From Zhengitettix transpicula (taxonomy: Eukaryota > Arthropoda > Insecta > Orthoptera > Tetrigidae), in assembly GCA_037074705.1 (NCBI GenBank), contig CM073591.1, forward strand, positions 182,057,432-182,121,431: a stretch of DNA of 64,000 nucleotides, given 5' to 3'. Numbering within the stretch: the stretch's first letter is position 1; the number at the start of each line of letters is the position of its first letter. The notes beneath the pieces are model-generated. The model saw only the letters and a list, made by a program, of their open reading frames with translations, was not told the origin of the DNA and ran no database searches. The position numbers were made by a program, and so were the translations under genes. Shown one piece after another: positions 48,015-59,019 of this stretch.

Positions 48015-48495
48015 CTCTTGAGAGAGCTCTGGAGAAGACAACCTTTGGGGATGCCTTCACATCTCTCTGGTTTTGAACTAATGTTCCCACATGCCGAGGC
48101 ACCTCGTCCTGTTTTGAGAGGTGTATGTTCCGGGGTCGCAGACCTTGGGCATACGGTAAGAGTTGTCTGCTGTTCCTATTGCAATAGTCGGCCAGCTGCC
48201 TCCTAAACTGGTCAAGGCACAGAGAGGGGAAAGCTGCGACCCCACAGCAAACCTCTCTACCGCTATCGGAAGGGCGTGGGACAAGTACCAAATGCCCAAC
48301 CTACAGGTTTTTCTAGGGTTTTCCCTGCATCACTTTTAGACGAATTGCCGGGTAGGATCCTTAAACCATAGCCCGAGGGCCCTAGTTAACCCTTGGCTAC
48401 CTTTCCGAACCCTCCCTTTCCATTTCTTATGCTATAAGTGGGGTGTTGTTACTATGTGGATTACCCTATACATAGCCTGTCTACATCTTAAAAAA
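48015..48495 (-). repeat. R1 repeat, one arm, minus orientation
   Basis: Colinear with 45438-45831, including more of the inner part (GAGAAGACAACCTTTGGGGA ... TGCCGAGGCACCTCG). It ends in GATTACCCTATACATAGCCT and an A-run. Confidence 0.8.
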
Positions 48496-48499
48496 ATCG

Positions 48500-50180
48500 T
48501 ACTCTCTCGAAGATACTCACAAACTCACATGGTGAGTACTTTGCTGACAGGGCACGATTACGTTCTCATTTCTTTCCAGTTGTATACACAAGCAAATGTA
48601 GAGCAGATTTTAAAAAACACGCACAGGAATTGATTTTTGAGAAAATAATCGTGTGACAGTACTAGGTACAGTGAATCGCGGTCCACGTGTAAGCACCCAG
48701 GAAATAGTTCGCCAATCACGAATTATTCAAACAATTCTTTGAAAAATGCTAAACATTCTTTCGTGACATGTGTCCTTGAATCAGGAACTATTTCCAGAAT
48801 TACGTCACCTCTCCGAACTACTTTGCCCTGTACAATTCTCGGCTGAGTCAACATTTACAAGCGTTTTTGGTCTGTTAATGTTTAGACGATTACAGTGCCA
48901 TATTATTTAAATTATTTAAAGAAATTTAAACTTTACTTAACACTTTATGATTATTTAATGTAATATTTACTTAGAACAGTTTAAATCGAATTAATTAAAT
49001 TTTATATAAGAATGCTACGGCTATTAATTTAAATGACACTATTATCTCAGGACGTTTTATCGGGCCTTATGAAAAGTATAGAATAAAATTAATATAAAAT
49101 TTGCAGCAAATTGTCCAGGAGAAACTACAAAAATGTTACACTTTAAAATATTCCCCCAAATTTGATTCCCTAAATGAAATGAAATTTGACGATACAATAA
49201 TTACGCAACGTTTAGACTGTATTTTAATTTTCCAATATTTAAAATAAACTTTACATACCATTTACATAGATCTATTTAACGTCCACAGAATATATACCAA
49301 CCACAACTTTGAAAATAGGCCATTATGTGTACACAAATGCACAAGCACTTTTTACAACAAACAACTCAATCATTTTAGACAATACGACTCCGCCTACGGA
49401 TGTTTTTCTCGTCGCCTCAAGTCAATTCGCAAATATGATCGCCTATTCAAGATGTCAAGCGGGAAACCGGTCAGTATTACAGTGATTATAATAATGGACA
49501 GATCACGAGTGATTTCGACCTTAGGCTCCAGTCTATTACGTGTTCCAGATATAACCACCAACAATAATGACAAGATTCACTGTCACCGAATTCTTTAAAA
49601 TACACAAATTTCGTTGAATTATTTTTGTCTTATAGCCCAACAAGGTGATTCAACTCATTAAAATATTTAATAACCGTTACTTTTTTAAAATTCACCTCTA
49701 CTTGTCCGACTACCGGCGACCACGTCCAAGGCGACTTCCGTTATCGACGACCACAGACAGACTACATCGCCCAATGGCGACCTTCTCTCTCGACCTCCAC
49801 ACACAGACTAACTTTTTGGGTGACTAACATTCATCCCCTCCGCAAGGTTGCCGATGTGAGACTTTTCAAACTATAACTCTCAGTCACCGACTGAGCAATT
49901 TGACTCACTGAGCCGCCACTGACCGTCGAAACAATACGTAAATACAACAAAAACGTCTGGGAAAACTCTCTATTCAATTTTCCTACGCCACAATGACCGT
50001 TCAAAATTATAATTTCAATTACATGGCCATTATTTTACGCAACAAACTTTATAATTGAACAATTAAAAAAATATATTAATACCCGAATTGTGCACCTGTA
50101 TACCACACAAAAACATATTTTTCCTAAAGCACTCATAACCTGATCCACAATTTTTTTTATTGTTTACACCTGTGTTTGGT
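48500..50180. repeat. LTR-like repeat and flank upstream of the cuticle gene
   Basis: 48960-49330 matches 41800-42140 (TATCGGGCCTTATGAAAAGT, GAAAATAGGCCATTATG). The rest is without recognised features. The first exon of the cuticle gene (start codon plus a few residues) should lie here or further upstream but cannot be identified. Confidence 0.35.
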
Positions 50181-50185
50181 TACAG

Positions 50186-53100
50186 GTGTATTTTGTGCTC
50201 GCTACGGTGTTTCTGGGCGCTAGTAATGCTGGTATCGTGACGCTGGAAGAAGAAGTGACGCCGGGTCCGCCGAGGCCCTACAGCTTCGCCTACGTCGCAG
50301 GTCGCTTCCCAGGACACGTCGACCGCAAACACTCTGAAGCCAGCGACGGCTCCGGAGTAGTCCACGGTAAACACCACGTATTCCACCCCCTTCCTGCATC
50401 TCTGACCCCTCTCCTGCTATTGCGTGTGATCTAGAAAATCTTCAAAAGACATGCTATCGGCAGTAACAATTGCTTTGTTTAAATGAGTATAACTACCATT
50501 AATGTAGATTTTCTAATCATTATGATTACTGGTATTTATTTTAGAGTTGTCTTAAGTAGGAAAGTTGTCTGTACGCTTTGTAGTACGAACGCCAAGTAGG
50601 TCAGGAGGAACATCACTTACTAGATAAAATTTTCGGGTGACAACCCAATTGTTTGTTGAATAACAACGTTTCGACGGCAAGCTCCGCCATCGTTAACCTG
50701 ATGACGATGGCGGAGCTTGCCGTCGAAACATTGTTATTCAACAAACAATTGGCCCAGGTTGAGACCCGAGAATTTTATCTAGAACAGATTCACCGGGAAA
50801 GCCGTCGCTCTGTAACATGACTTACGTGTAACTTTTTGGCATTATTAATTAATTTTAAAAATGTTTTATTGAATCAGTATGTAACCATTGACAACTCTTA
50901 AGATATATTCTAGGTTTAGGTATACTAACTGTCCAAATGTTTTTGGGACCGGAAAGTTATGGATACAGTTGAAATAAAGTAGGACTGTTGTGCCAGATCG
51001 TTTTGGGATGGACTGGATTTGAATATAGGCAAAATATTTTTCTCCCTCCTGAACTCTGCACCGCCATGCCCCCCGGAACTGCTCGGAAGGAATCAGTTGC
51101 GTGAGATTAGGACGGAACCTCCGAAGGAGACCTTCACATTATCGGTTTCTTTTTTTCTAATGAGGCGAAAAGTCTGCACCATGAACCCGTTTGTGTTATA
51201 GTTTGCTGTGTGGTTGGCCTGCTGCCCCGATTACCATGTGCTACAACAGATTTCTTTTGTCTTTTTTGCATTATGTATTGCTGATTCTGTAAATGTCATC
51301 TCTCTGCCTTAGTAATGTGGTGACCCTCTCCTTTATTTTTACTTTCTCCTTCTGATTATAACGATATTCATATTTAAAATAAGGCTAACCATATATAAGG
51401 GGGTGGGATCTTTTATATAAAAAAAGGAAAACTTAAATCTTTAAAGATATATATAAAAAATATAATATAATATAAAAGAAATTATTTACAACATATTTTC
51501 CAAGTGTCTGTTTGTTAAAAGGTTTAATTATCTCCGAGTTACACGTGTTTTTGTAAACAACCAAAAGTGAATTTTTCGATTATTGCAATGGGTGATTTTG
51601 TTGAGCAAAGAACTTGCATCAAATTTTGTTTAAGGAACGAATATTCTTGTGCGGACACGTTGTAAATGTTGCGGAAGGCCTTTGGTGATCAAACTATGGC
51701 ACAAAAAAACGTTTATAAGTGGCACAACGAGTTCAAAGACGAACCGCGCTCTGGACGACCATCAACGTCTACCGACGAGGGTCACGTCCAAAAGATCAAA
51801 GTATTGGTGCTTGAAAATCGTCAATGGACAATTAGAGATCTCGCTGATAGTGTTAAAAATCTTTTGGCTCATTCCAAACCATTTTGAAGAATGTTTTGTG
51901 TCTCAAACGCGTCAAGTCTCGATTGGTGCCAAAAACGCTCAATATTTTGGAAAAAAAAAGCGTCGCGTTGATGTGTGTGAAACTTTGCTGTCTGACTATC
52001 AGGACCACTTGAAATGCATCATTACTGGAGACGAGACTTGGATTTCCGCATACGACCCTGAAACCACCGACCAATCCAGCGAATATCGTGCAAAAGGTGA
52101 AGCAATACCGAAAAGACCACCGCAAAGTCGATCGAAAATCAAGATGTTGACAGTTTTCTTTGATTATCGTGGTGTGGTGCACTATGAATTCCTTCCGCCG
52201 GGCCAAACTGTCAACAGAGGATATTATTTGAGCGTTAAGCGTCGTTTGCGTGAAGCTATTCGTCTGAAAGGGCCGGAATTATGGGCGAACCACTCTTCGT
52301 TCCTTCATCACAATAATGCACAATGTCATACTGCGTTGGTTCTTCGCGACTTTTTTGCCAAAAACTCGACTCATATCGTTCCGCAACCACCGTTTTCGCC
52401 TGATTTGGCTCCGTGCGACTTCTGGCTATTCTGCATACTCAAAAGGCCAATGCGGGGACGCCGTTTTGACACGATTGAGGAGATAAAAACGGAATCGAAG
52501 AAGGCCTTGAAAGCTATACCGGAAAAAGAATATTCCGACTGTTTTGAGGACTGGAAAAAGCATTGGAAAAAGTGAGTTTTATCGGACTGGGATTACTTTG
52601 ATTACTTTTTGTTCACAGTGGTATGTTGCTCCGGCCAGTGGGCATGGACCGATCTCAGGTTAAACGTGGTGGATGAAAAATTACATCATAATTAAGAAAA
52701 TAATATAATGTCGCGCCGTTAAAATTTAAACCCATGAAAAAGGTTCTTAATGGTCAAAATTTAATCTCCTAAAAATTTAGAATAGATTCAAAACCCCGAA
52801 TACCGTGCAACGTGAGAACAATTGGATGGTTGTGGTCTTACTGTGCGTGTGACTGGCGCGCTGCTGCCTCTGAATAACTAGAAGGCGGGACCCTAGTGGT
52901 GATGACGGCTGGTTGGAGTCGCACCTTCCAAAATTGTTGTGCCCGCTTAAGAGATATTTCTCCTGCAGCGTCTCTCTCCGTACTCTTCACTTTGTCCACC
53001 TGGCGGAGTGATTTTATTTACTTCCGCACGCACAGCCAGGTAAAAGAAACATTCTGTCCCTCATTGTTCTTGGAAATTTGCAACCATCCTCACGCAGCCT

Positions 53101-56100
53101 TATCGGTCAATACCCTTAGCGGAACTTCAAAATAAATACTTAAAAGAGATGCCGCTGCAGACCTGAAAGCTGCGGCTTCCGTACGACTACCCTTTCCTTT
53201 ATTTGAAGAAAACACCTAAAAAACCTTAAAATTAATACATAATATATGTAGTTCACTACATTGAGTCCCAGTACAATCCACTGATTGATGTGATGCGCAT
53301 GTTAAATGCCGTGCATAAGGATAATTAATTTTTATCGCTGTAGGGCTCATATTTATTTAAGTTCTTACATTGCCAGAAACAAAAAAATAATTCCCTGTGA
53401 TGTAAGGTTTGCCTACATTTTTCTCTTCCCTTCATACGAGGTTATATCCATTATCTGTTGTGTGGCCTTTGGTGCAGATCTATCAGTTCACTCCCAAATA
53501 CATCCTGATCATCTTACTACTCATTGTAGTCATACGGACATCACTAAGTTGAAACGACATCATTATAAGCGAAAAATGACCGCTTTTGCCAAAAATCAAA
53601 TCCTTTCAATTTATCTTACAGAAAAAAATCAGATACATATATTTCCTACAAGTGGAATTGTGTGTTCTCCTGGTGTCTATCATATTTGGAAACGACTTTC
53701 CCACACCTCGATGGGTAACTTTGTACCGTGACGACACATGAAGACACCATGACGCTGGATACAAACAGCTTGCGGCCGCATGAGATGCTTGCAGGCGCTA
53801 TAGCGCAACAGCGTCAACATGGGGAAGGCCAACAGCCGAGGCTCTCTCATTCTTCTTCGGCCATTAGCTAGCCATACACGAGCGGATTTTTCTGACGGAT
53901 CGAGGGTCGCGGATATCCGCTACGGGTGCCTCTGGCGGACGGGAACCGCCAGTCCGGGACCGTCTGTCGCCCACTCACTAACAGGCCGCGCTCGTCAAAA
54001 TGTCAGCGGGCCAAAACAACGGATTTTACGTCATTTATCCGCGGGTCTGGCCTTTTGTGCATGCAAGGGATACAGGCCGCCGTTTTCAGTGTTGTCTTCT
54101 CGTATAAAGAGAGAACTTCTCTTATGCTGATCAGATCAAATTTAATATTTTTTAATAATTTAATTTAACTATATTATAAAAAATTTTTTCGCTCTTATAA
54201 ATTATAATTGAAAGTACCTGTAAAATGTTATATTATAATATATAAAATTTCAATGAGTGCCGGAAGGTAAAAAATATTTTATCACTGTAAGTTCAATTCG
54301 TGAAGGTCAACTCCTGTACCACCTATTTCAGAAGCCTCCACTTTTTACATTTCCTTTAGGGTAAATAGACGTTAGGTTCTGCAATTTAGCAATTAGAACA
54401 ATCTGACTTCATAATTTAATTAAATAATAAAAATAGAAGCCTATTAGTCAGAAAAAATGAAATTATTCAATTTAAAATATAAGAAATATTAAACACGACG
54501 TTTCGTTTCTGATTGGGACCTCTTCATGTGTTGCTATCTAAACAAATAAATTCAGAAACAAAACTCTTACATACATGATAACTTAAAAATACAATTATGT
54601 ATAAATATAATTTTTAGTCTTATTTACAATTTGTTATGAAAATAATTTCTGTTGACAAAATTTCTAACGTGTGGTTTGCGACCTACATGACTGTTATATT
54701 GGCACAGCCCTTACGAGTATTATTCAAATTGGTAAAAAACAATGGAAATAAAAATTTCATATAATACAACACATAGATCACAAAAATAAATAATCTTAAA
54801 TTTTGTGTCATTTTTAACATTAATGGCCGAAATATTATATATAGTATGTAACGTTTCACTCATCCATCTGACATAATATTTGCATTCCACAATATGTGGA
54901 TTTTTGATACCAATTGGTTATTTTAAACTATGACCAAAACATCCAAAAATTAAAGTTTATTATGTTTTAAATTGAATAAATTTTTTTTCTGACTAATAGG
55001 TTGCTATTTTATTTCTGTAATACAGTTTTTATAGAATCAAAAATTATTTTCCGGGTATTCATCCCGAAATGAATATTCCATTTCCTGGTATTTCACATTT
55101 GTGGCGTTTCTATTTGTATAACAATCTCGATTTTAATTCCATAGTGAAGGCCTTACTGTATATATTAATTCATTTTTGTACATTTACATTTTTAGAGTAT
55201 ATATTCTTTCCACTCTGAACTGTGATAAACAGAAATGAATTACACCCGGAAAAACAAAATAAATCACTAGTTGGTAATAAATCCTTGCGGCAAGATCTGT
55301 TAAAAAAATATCCGTGAGCGGGGACCGTCCGTGAGTGGTGACGTCACAGCCTCATGACCTGCTGTCCGCCGCCGTTGCCTTCTACATCCTCTGACGTAGC
55401 CCTCAGAGGCCACTGTGCATAGCATAGTCTTCCTTTCTCTTCCTCTATCTGACATTTTCGCCTTGTTTTTATGAATTATATTATTTATATTGTAATATAC
55501 ACAAATGGAGGTAGTTAATTAAATAAAAGATTAATAAAATTTACAAACAATATTTTTATTGAGGCAATAATTTAAAACAATTACAAATTTAAAATATTAT
55601 ATTTCTCAGGGTCTTCACTGGGTTTGATAATGGACACATCTATTATCTTTAAAATCTTATTAACAAACAAATCACAATTAAAAGAAAAGAAATTTACTCG
55701 ACAATTAAACTAGAACGAAATTTATAATGAGAACGAAATTAAGAAGTAAATGATTAGAACGAATTAACAATTTAAACGGAGAACTAAATCTGACTTCTAT
55801 CTTTCAATTACGTTTACATAATTAATCATTCAGTAAATTGTTACTGACATCTGCCCAGCATTCCAGCATACCTTTCATTTTCGAAAACACTATTGCGTGA
55901 TTTTACACTGATTCTAAACTCACAGATTTTACACTGATTATAAATCAAAATTTTTAGGATGTCAGGAACTCGGATGATCCTCCCCTTTTGTTACAGCTAC
56001 CTATTGACTGCTTGCCTTAGGCAAATTCCTTGGTCTGTAGATTTGCCAGTCTTTACTGCATTGGACTCAAACTGAAATTTTTCTGTTTCTGGCCTGCTAT

Positions 56101-56920
56101 GGACACAAAACTGCTTTTACTTAGAAAGTTTCGACGTTATGCTTTTCTGAATGTTTTACTTTGTCCTCAGAAATGTCCAGGCACCAACCAACTCTGTTGA
56201 ATGCTAATTACTAACCCTGTTGAATTATCCTCACAAACAAACTGTTATACCTCGACGTTGTCTTTCCGCGAACTGCCTCTCTCAATATTTTCCTGCGAAC
56301 TGAACTATCGTCTCGCATTTTAGCGCGCAATACACCGTTTTTCGGACCTTCCGACAAAGGAACAGAGCTGGGCTCCATTGTCGCTATGTTATGGACCGCC
56401 GCTGCAAAGGATTTCTCAAACAATTTTGATTTTTATGTTCAAACAATTAATGTCCTAATTAATTGGCATTACAATATATTAACGAATAAAGGTAATGTAT
56501 ATATTTCATAGGATCGGTATTTTCTCTCGATCCACTGCGCGATACAAATTTATTTCCTTTGCCCAATAACGTCTGTACAATTTTATCTGTACAAATTATT
56601 TTATTTGCAGGAATTAATTTCTCGCATTGCACAATGTAACTCGTTCAACAAGTCAATGTATTTTAGTGTACTAATGTGAGTGTGCATGGACAGGGTCGTT
56701 CTCGTACGTGGACCCGCGGCACCAGGTGCGCACTGTGGAGTACGTGGCGGACAAGTCCGGCTTCCACCCAGTGCTGAGCCTGCCCGTGGCCGACACCCCG
56801 ACGGTGGCCGCAGCCAAGCAGAGGCACGCTGACCTCTACGAGCGCATCGCCGCTGACCACGCGCGCATCGCCGCGGAGAGGGCCGCCCTCGACACCGACA
56901 ACCACGTCACCAACTACTGA
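50186..56920 (+). CDS. Rebers-Riddiford (chitin-binding) cuticle protein, 5' incomplete
   Basis: Secreted structural protein of the exoskeleton; the RR domain binds chitin. Exons are 50186-50366 (acceptor TTACAG, donor ACG|GTAAAC, phase 1) and 56694-56920 (acceptor GGACAG), TGA at 56918-56920. Exon 2 opens in phase 0 with VYFVLATVFLGASNAG, the hydrophobic part of a signal peptide. The initiator Met must lie on a tiny upstream exon, the usual structure for this family. The mature part follows (EEEVTPGPPRPYSFAYVAG). The extended RR consensus runs across the splice: SGVVHGSFSYVDPRHQ, then RTVEYVADKSGFHPVL. The C-terminus is Ala-rich and helical (IAADHARIAAERAAL). 135 residues are visible. Exons are GC-rich against the AT-rich surroundings. 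The 6.3-kb intron holds a hairpin, a mariner, an R2 copy, a Penelope-like tail and an LTR. A poly-A signal follows at 56946. Confidence 0.9.
50620..50782. repeat. Long hairpin with hammerhead-like core (family F)
   Basis: Arms 50620-50693 and 50704-50782 are inverted repeats, almost perfect over the inner 53 bases, with a 10-base loop. On + it reads CTGATGA (50698-50704), a six-pair stem (GATGGC / GCCGTC, one G-U) and GAAAC (50725-50729), the arrangement of a hammerhead core with one extra base after CTGATGA. The left arm carries the GAAACG side on the - strand. Confidence 0.75.
51495..52622 (+). mobile_element. mariner copy 2, truncated, in the cuticle gene intron
   Basis: Same family as 2577-3870. 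The left inverted repeat and about 120 bp are missing. Homology starts at TTTTCCAAGTGTCTGTTTG. Near the 3' end about 60-90 bp are deleted, so the frame runs from WKKHWKK straight to GTTCACAGTGG, a stub of the right inverted repeat. Confidence 0.85.
51588..52575 (+). pseudogene. mariner transposase, inactive
   Basis: ATG at 51588 (MGDFVEQRTC). An in-frame TAA follows ADTL (51663-51665), where copy 1 has Lys. Frame then continues to a frameshift around 51857-51880. From about 51900 to the TGA at 52573 the catalytic part is open. GDETW (first Asp) and PCDFWLF (third Asp) are kept, but the second Asp is changed to Asn (HHNNAQCH at about 52309), so even this domain would be catalytically dead. Confidence 0.9.
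52970..53260 (-). repeat. R2 interspersed repeat, copy 2
   Basis: Inverted match to 12739-13050 over nearly 300 bp. Both copies sit in introns of the two host genes. Confidence 0.7.
53306..53731 (+). other. Open frame of 141 codons, probably not a gene
   Basis: Opens MPCIRIINFYRCRAHIYL; no domain recognised and AT-biased codons. It lies inside the cuticle gene intron between an R2 copy and a GC-rich patch. It could be a fragment of an unrecognised mobile element. Confidence 0.15.
53736..54110. other. GC- and CpG-rich patch in the cuticle gene intron
   Basis: Visibly richer in GC and CpG than its surroundings (TTGCGGCCGCATGAG, GGGTCGCGGATATCCGC, GGCCGCGCTCGTC). It is followed by TATAAAGAGAGAAC at 54102. 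No protein domain was recognised. Could be a mobile-element piece or an internal regulatory region. Confidence 0.35.
54240..54950 (-). mobile_element. Penelope-like element tail (family D), copy 1
   Basis: Colinear with 60310-60830 on the same strand: TTAGTCAGAAAAAAT, TAAACACGACGTTT, GATTGGGACCTCTTCA, TTGACAAAATTTCTAAC, GTCATTTTTAACATTAA, GGCCGAAA. On the - strand 54528 down to 54496 is a hammerhead-like core with the first C of CTGAAGA changed to A and part of the stem lost. Confidence 0.5.
55491..56473 (-). mobile_element. Solo LTR, TGTAAT...ATTACA family
   Basis: TGTAATATAC (after TTATAT) to GGCATTACA (before ATATATT); close to 39433-40454 throughout. Carries TCTCAGGGTC...GGGTTTGATA (55604-55629). 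It lies 220 bp upstream of the last cuticle exon. Confidence 0.6.
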
Positions 56921-56945
56921 AAAAAAATGTAATTAATTTATCTAA

Positions 56946-56951
56946 AATAAA
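56946..56951 (+). terminator. Poly-A signal of the cuticle gene
   Basis: AATAAA 26 bases after the TGA; a short 3' UTR is typical for cuticle genes. Confidence 0.75.
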
Positions 56952-57069
56952 GTCGTATTCAAAACTTGGTTGCACTAAACTCAATTTCTTATATCAACCG
57001 TGAGCGATGTTTATACGAGTCGAACACAATATTCTTTTTTTTAAAAAAAAGAGTTTAATAAATAAAAAA

Positions 57070-57380
57070 AGAAATGCAGAAATTTAAGTTCTTTTCTACA
57101 CAGTCGCCAAATTCTCTCAACACATTTCTCCCATCGTCGTACCAGTTTCAATACACCTTATTTATAAATACGTTCGGTTGGAGTATAGTCCTATGCGGAC
57201 AGTTGACTACAGTTCTACAGTTCTCGCAAAGCGATGACAGCCATAAGATCAAACAGATGTAAGTGCAATGTCTGGACCTCCAAACCAAATTTATTGATTT
57301 TCACATAAATCGTCACGGAGAATCTTGACATGGTCAGAATTCATGTTAGGGCGATTGTCACGAAGAGCAAAACTGCAGTT
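57070..57380 (-). pseudogene. mariner transposase tail relic
   Basis: - strand reading KLVRRWEKCVER followed, after a frameshift, by a FGDCVEKNLNF-like end (57070-57150): the mariner C-terminus. Upstream on that strand, frames are too eroded to place catalytic residues. Confidence 0.5.
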
Positions 57381-57749
57381 TAAATTTTGCTTTCACACTG
57401 GTTCCGTGTTGAGCTGATAGATAGATTTATTCTCCATTAGCCCTCTAATTAGGAAATAGGATTCGTCACAAATGTACAGTAGATAAATTACATATAAAAT
57501 GAATTAATAAGTTACACAAAAAAAATTCATATCTCTTCACATTTGTCCAGTCACCACATTCATACGCACTATCTTTAAGAAACACGCACACGACACTTAA
57601 CACTTCCTGGTATTCATCTCCTATCGCTAGGTACGGAGGGATGTCGTCATGGATATTTACTAAAGCAAAGGCAGGGAAACAGAACCAAAAGGGGAAAACT
57701 GGATACACTATTTATATATTTGTAGCATATTCGGCAATTTTGTAGAGAA

Positions 57750-59015
57750 GGCAGTTCAGGGAATGTGAGGCCGATTAAAAAATTCGTGTAATAAGTTCAA
57801 TTTACAAGAAAAGTTTTACACTCCTTGACGAATGAGTTGTAGTTGTTGATGTTCTTTACATGTTCAGGAAGGCTGTTAAATAGTGCGATACCGGAATAAT
57901 GAACGCTAGACTCGTAGAGACTGAGGCTGAGAACTGAAGGGTTCCTCCATGATTGTCCCCGTTACTTGTAAAAAGGTTCATGTTGCGTTTAATATGTACT
58001 TCTAATATGTAAGCGCTAGGTAGAGTCAGAATATGAAGTCTTTTGAACAGACGTCTGCAGCTTTCTCTAGCATCTGAACCTGATATAATTCTAATGGCTC
58101 GTTTTGGCAGTTTGAAAACTTCCACACTACGAGAACAATTGCCCCAGTTGGCAATACCGTAACACATATGTGATTGAAAGTAGGCAAAATAGACTACTGA
58201 AGCAGTTTTGGTATCAACTTGTTGCATCAATAGTCTCAATGAGTAACAAACAGAACTAAGTTTGCGCACGAGGCGATCAATGTGCAAGTTCCATTTTAAT
58301 TTACTGTCGACCTGCAAGCCGAGGAAAGTCGCATGATCTGAGAACTTATCCGTTACGATGTTGTTGCTTTCTGTTGTAAAACGAACTAACTTAGTTTTGT
58401 GTACATTGAGTGTTAATTTATTAGCGGCGAACCAAGTATTTAGGTTTCTGGATGCAATCTCAATCTTCGCATTGAGATTATTTAAATCAATGTCCGTAAT
58501 TAACACACGTGCTATCTGCGTATAAGACAGATTTTATAGGTTCCATATATTCTGGAAGATCATTAATATACAATAGAAAAAGGAGTGGACCTAATATTGA
58601 GCCCTGAGGCACGTCACAAGCAATGCCTGACAAGTGCACCTCACCAGCTTTGTTTTTTAAGACTACCTTCTGTTTACTATTATTGAGATATGATTCAAAG
58701 AGTGCCAAAGCGTTGCCTATGATCCTATAAAATTCTAATTTTTGGAGAAGTATGCTGTGATCTACGAGATCAAGTGCCTTCGAAAAATCACCCAAATATT
58801 CCGGCTACTTTCACTTTTTCATCAAGGGAATTTTGTATACTTTGAATGAACTCGTACATAGCTATGGTCGTGGATTTTTGTTTGAGGAAACCGCGTTGAA
58901 CGGGAGTATTTACTTTATACTTCGTCAAGAATTCCAGCAACTTTTTTGTGTACAATTTTTTCTATTTTTTTTAAATATCGGAAGTAGGATAATGGGTCCC
59001 TAATTTGATGCGTCG
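57750..59015 (-). pseudogene. Non-LTR retrotransposon reverse transcriptase relic
   Basis: The - strand reads the RT domain in order: a decayed 'NYRPISLLPIF' block near 58960-59015, QRGFLKQKSTT (about 58870-58900), [15 protein letters not shown], then [19 protein letters not shown] (about 58545-58605). The catalytic box is YADS instead of YADD (about 58515). In the next frame KLTLNVHKTK, FLGLQVDSKLKWNLHI, CYGIANWGNCS and LPKRAIRIISG follow (57856-58506), with a LPSAYI tail. It belongs to the jockey/CR1-like type of LINEs by motif style. Frameshifts at about 58500 and 58797 and the loss of a catalytic Asp make it inactive. Confidence 0.85.
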
Positions 59016-59019
59016 GTAG

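Noticed and set aside
53306..53731. A real 141-residue gene in the cuticle intron
   Set aside because: No domain, no codon bias, no splice or promoter context; AT-rich chance frame is likely.
57466..57708. - strand frame downstream of the LINE
   Set aside because: No similarity to LINE or host proteins could be recognised; likely chance.
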